Shown here piece by piece: positions 4,845-6,922 of a stretch of DNA of 6,922 nt. The position numbers were made by a program, and so were the translations under genes. The DNA is taken from positions 1-6,922 of the forward strand of contig CALMAR010000322.1 in the NCBI GenBank assembly GCA_937859855.1, given 5' to 3'. This DNA is from an uncultured Kineosporia sp. (GTDB lineage Bacteria > Actinomycetota > Actinomycetes > Actinomycetales > Kineosporiaceae). The notes beneath the pieces are model-generated. The model was not told the DNA's origin. It ran no database searches and saw only the letters and a program-made list of their open reading frames with translations. Positions within the stretch are counted from its first letter, which is position 1, and every line of letters begins with the position of its first letter.

Positions 4845-5965
4845 CGCTGAAGGTGCACGGCCCAGACGCCCCGGCCGGCTACGGCCGCGCAGGAGGCGTT
4901 CCGCCCGGCTCGGGCGGCCAGCGCGATGCAACGGCCGACCGCTGCCTGCCCGTAGAAGTTCGGGTGCAGGGATTCGCTGGGCGAACCCTGGCCGGCCAGG
5001 TCGATGAACCGGATCCACTCCACTCCGGACGCCACCGGTGTGCCGGTGGACTGGCTCGCCTCGGCACTGCAGAGCTGATGACCTGCTACTGCCTGCTTCA
5101 GATCGAGGAACTGCACTCCTCGGTCCGCCGCCGCTTTCGCCTCCATGGTGGTGATCTGCGGCACCAGCGAGTTCGCGAACCATTCGGCGTCGGCGTCGTA
5201 GAACGGGCAGCCACCGACGGTCGCCCGCGCCCGCCCCGCATAGCGAAAGTCTGATCCGGGCGCCAGCGGGCTGGGATAGGACTGCAGGATGAAGTGATAG
5301 CTGCCGGGCCGGTAGCCGGCCTGGGACATGGTCGCGCGCACATCGTCGAGCGCGGCCTCGAGCCCGCTCTGCACAACCGGAAGCGCGGCGGTCAGCTGAG
5401 CCTGCACAGCGGCATTGCACGGGCCCAGATTGGTCAGGTAGCTGCCGACGCAAGCCTGCAGGATCGATCCGAAGCCGAGGTCGTTGCCGCTGATCGAGAG
5501 CACGATCAGGCGTACCCGGTGGCTGCGGGCGACCACGGCCAGCTGATCGTCCTGCGGTGGCTCGCCCTGGAAGCTGGCCCCGCCGGACGATGCCCGCAGC
5601 ACGTTCACGATCCGCGCGCCCGAGCAGGCCAGATTGATTGGCTGAGCGAAAGGCAGATGAGCGCTGCGGATCGGCGCGACATCGGAGCGATCGCACTGCC
5701 CGGCGGTGGCGCCATAGATCCGGCCCGGATCCACCGTGCCATCGGCGTAGGCGCGATCGGTGCCTGCATGGCCGGGCAGGGGATCGGCCGAATTGCCCTT
5801 CCAGCGGCCCGCCTCACCGGCGATGTAGCTGTCGCCCAAACTGACCACCACGGATCGGTGCCGAGCTGAATGGCCCGGATGATCCGCGGATGCCTGCGCT
5901 GCAACTGGATTCAGCGCCACCGCTGCAGCCAGCCCCAGCGCGATGACCAGACTCCGTCGCCTCAC
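4841..5965 (-). CDS. Secreted SGNH/GDSL-family hydrolase
   Basis: 374-residue exported esterase/lipase-like hydrolase. MRRRSLVIALGLAAAVAL... is a Sec signal peptide with probable cleavage near residue 25-27 (AQA or ASA). SGNH blocks: nucleophile S46 in SLGDSYIAGEAG, G116 in NLACSGA, N161 in SISGNDLGF, and H334 in ESLHPNFYG. The usual DxxH acid is Glu here (E331), so the enzyme may use a variant triad or a Ser-His dyad. Several Cys residues (for example in QCDRSD, NLACSGA, LQACVG, GGCPF, HQLCS) suggest disulfides in the mature extracellular domain. The substrate is unknown. I chose GTG at 5965 because GGAGGG sits four bases before it and gives a compact Arg-rich n-region; ATG at 5977 would add four residues with no comparable Shine-Dalgarno. 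It lies 98 bases downstream of purD on the same strand and converges on the AbiEi-type gene; its stop codon lies in repeat R2. Confidence 0.88.
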   Translation of the reverse strand: MRRRSLVIALGLAAAVALNPVAAQASADHPGHSARHRSVVVSLGDSYIAGEAGRWKGNSADPLPGHAGTDRAYADGTVDPGRIYGATAGQCDRSDVAPIRSAHLPFAQPINLACSGARIVNVLRASSGGASFQGEPPQDDQLAVVARSHRVRLIVLSISGNDLGFGSILQACVGSYLTNLGPCNAAVQAQLTAALPVVQSGLEAALDDVRATMSQAGYRPGSYHFILQSYPSPLAPGSDFRYAGRARATVGGCPFYDADAEWFANSLVPQITTMEAKAAADRGVQFLDLKQAVAGHQLCSAEASQSTGTPVASGVEWIRFIDLAGQGSPSESLHPNFYGQAAVGRCIALAARAGRNASCAAVAGRGVWAVHLQR

Positions 5966-5969
5966 TTCG

Positions 5970-5975
5970 CCCTCC
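5970..5975 (-). promoter_or_regulatory. Ribosome binding site deciding the SGNH hydrolase start
   Basis: GGAGGG on the minus strand, four bases before GTG at 5965-5963. The upstream in-frame ATG (5977) overlaps this Shine-Dalgarno and has only a C/G-rich sequence before it, so the GTG is the better start. Confidence 0.65.
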
Positions 5976-6063
5976 ATGGCAGCCCGGCCCGGCCATCCTC
6001 GCCCAGGCGGTGCGCTGAGCGTATCTCGGCCAGCGAGCGAACGGCAGCCCGGAATCAGCCGGA

Positions 6064-6922
6064 TCAGGCGGAATGCACCGGCACCGCAGTGGCAGTGGCG
6101 GCGATGTCGTTACGGTGGTGCGCGCCATCCAGGGTGATGCGGTCCAGCGCGTTGTAGGCCGCGGCCCGCGCCTGCTCCAGGCCGGAGCCGGTACCCACCA
6201 CCGACAGCACCCGCCCGCCTGCGCTGACCAACCGGTCACCATCCTGCTTGGTCCCCGCCTGCAGCACCCAGGCGCCGGGCTGGGCGTCCGCGTCGTCCAA
6301 GCCGGCGATGACATCGCCCGTTCTCGGCGACCCGGGGTATCCCGACGCCGCCAGCACCACGGTGACCACCGCCTGATCGCGCCATTCCAGGGCACCGATC
6401 CCGGCCAGCGAGCCGGAAGCAGAAGCCATGAGCAACAACGACAATGGCGTGCTCAGCCGGGGGAGTACGACCTGGGTCTCCGGATCACCGAAGCGGGCGT
6501 TGAACTCGATCACTTTGGGGCCGGCGCTGGTCAGGGCCAGCCCGCAGTACAACACGCCACTGAAAGGCGTTCCCCGCCGCCGCATCTCGTTGATCACCGG
6601 CTGAGCGATCCGGGTCAGGACGTCGTCCGCCAGATCAGCTGGAGCCCAGGGCAACGGTGAATAGGCGCCCATCCCGCCGGTGTTCGGGCCCTGGTCGGCA
6701 TCGAAGACCCGCTTGAAGTCCTGCGCGGGGGCCAGCGGCAACACCGTCACCCCGTCGGTCAGGCAGAACAGGGAGACCTCCGGGCCATCCAGGTACTCCT
6801 CGATCACGACCGCGCCGCCCGGCCGGTCCAGGCAGTCGCCGGCGTGGGCCAGGGCGGCCTCGCGTTCCGAGCCGACCAGCACTCCCTTGCCCGCGGCCAG
6901 GCCGTCGTCCTTCACCACGAAC
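6064..6922 (-). CDS. purD: Phosphoribosylamine--glycine ligase (GAR synthetase), C-terminal part
   Basis: C-terminal ~286 residues of the ATP-grasp enzyme that joins 5-phosphoribosylamine and glycine using ATP, the second step of de novo purine synthesis, in the cytoplasm. The visible part begins FVVKDDGLAAGKGV, the ATP-grasp lysine/glycine-rich loop (near residue 140 of the ~430-residue family). It then shows EEYLDGPEVSLF, the DFKRVFDADQGPNTGGMGAYSP block and FNARFGDPETQVVLP, the metal/ATP-binding region. The C-terminal domain ends with the HHRNDIA motif expected of PurD and a short tail. The frame is open through the right edge; a GTG at 6918 is internal, not the start. The N-terminal third lies off the window. 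All expected motifs are intact. Confidence 0.95.
   Translation of the reverse strand, partial: FVVKDDGLAAGKGVLVGSEREAALAHAGDCLDRPGGAVVIEEYLDGPEVSLFCLTDGVTVLPLAPAQDFKRVFDADQGPNTGGMGAYSPLPWAPADLADDVLTRIAQPVINEMRRRGTPFSGVLYCGLALTSAGPKVIEFNARFGDPETQVVLPRLSTPLSLLLMASASGSLAGIGALEWRDQAVVTVVLAASGYPGSPRTGDVIAGLDDADAQPGAWVLQAGTKQDGDRLVSAGGRVLSVVGTGSGLEQARAAAYNALDRITLDGAHHRNDIAATATAVPVHSA

Noticed and set aside
4479..5696. 405-codon minus-strand frame overlapping the SGNH gene and the end of the AbiEi-type gene
   Set aside because: It is a different frame of the same strand as the SGNH gene, crosses a convergent gene border, is rich in Arg/Ala/Gly and has no recognisable motif.
5978..6052. Two copies of GGCAGCCCGG (5978-5987 and 6043-6052) between purD and the SGNH gene
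   Set aside because: A 10-bp GC-only-like repeat is easily found by chance at this base composition, and no symmetry or further extension supports a function.
5814..6395. 193-codon minus-strand frame across the purD-SGNH gap
   Set aside because: It overlaps the conserved end of purD and the signal-peptide region of the SGNH gene in another frame, and its composition is shadow-like (Arg/Trp/Ser/Pro-rich).

Overview
The window is GC-rich DNA, with G/C-dominated third codon positions and frequent GTG starts, and looks like the chromosome of an actinomycete. The genus cannot be named from this alone. The left end is a contig edge: the first ~58 bases are almost only C and G and look like a sequencing or assembly artefact. 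The right end cuts through purD.

Layout from left to right. (1) Positions 1-2952, minus strand: a tight three-gene purine-oxidation operon. It is transcribed as 8-oxoguanine deaminase-like amidohydrolase, then the FAD subunit of a xanthine dehydrogenase-type molybdenum hydroxylase, then one polypeptide joining the [2Fe-2S] subunit to the start of the molybdopterin subunit, which runs off the left edge. The genes are 4 bp apart or overlap by GTGA, so they are probably co-transcribed and translationally coupled. The deaminase would turn 8-oxoguanine into urate, and the dehydrogenase would turn hypoxanthine and xanthine into urate. (2) Positions 2953-3078: a 126-bp divergent intergenic region with short inverted repeats that could be operators. 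(3) Positions 3079-3729, plus strand: a UlaG-like metallo-beta-lactamase-fold hydrolase. (4) Positions 3730-4844: a solitary gene for a winged-helix AbiEi-type protein with a C-terminal DUF559/Vsr-like nuclease domain. It is bracketed by 26-bp imperfect direct repeats (23/26 identical). The upstream copy extends into a 15-bp palindrome and is followed by two TGTGGATA motifs, one a perfect DnaA box. This repeat-gene-repeat unit is the most unusual part of the window. (5) Positions 4841-5965, minus strand: a secreted SGNH/GDSL hydrolase. (6) Positions 6064-6922, minus strand: the C-terminal two thirds of purD (purine biosynthesis).

The window therefore has a purine-catabolic operon at one end and a purine-biosynthetic gene at the other, with unrelated genes and a possible small mobile or selfish cassette between them. 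No tRNA, rRNA, CRISPR array or recognisable insertion sequence was seen. No stretch over 300 bases lacks a gene.
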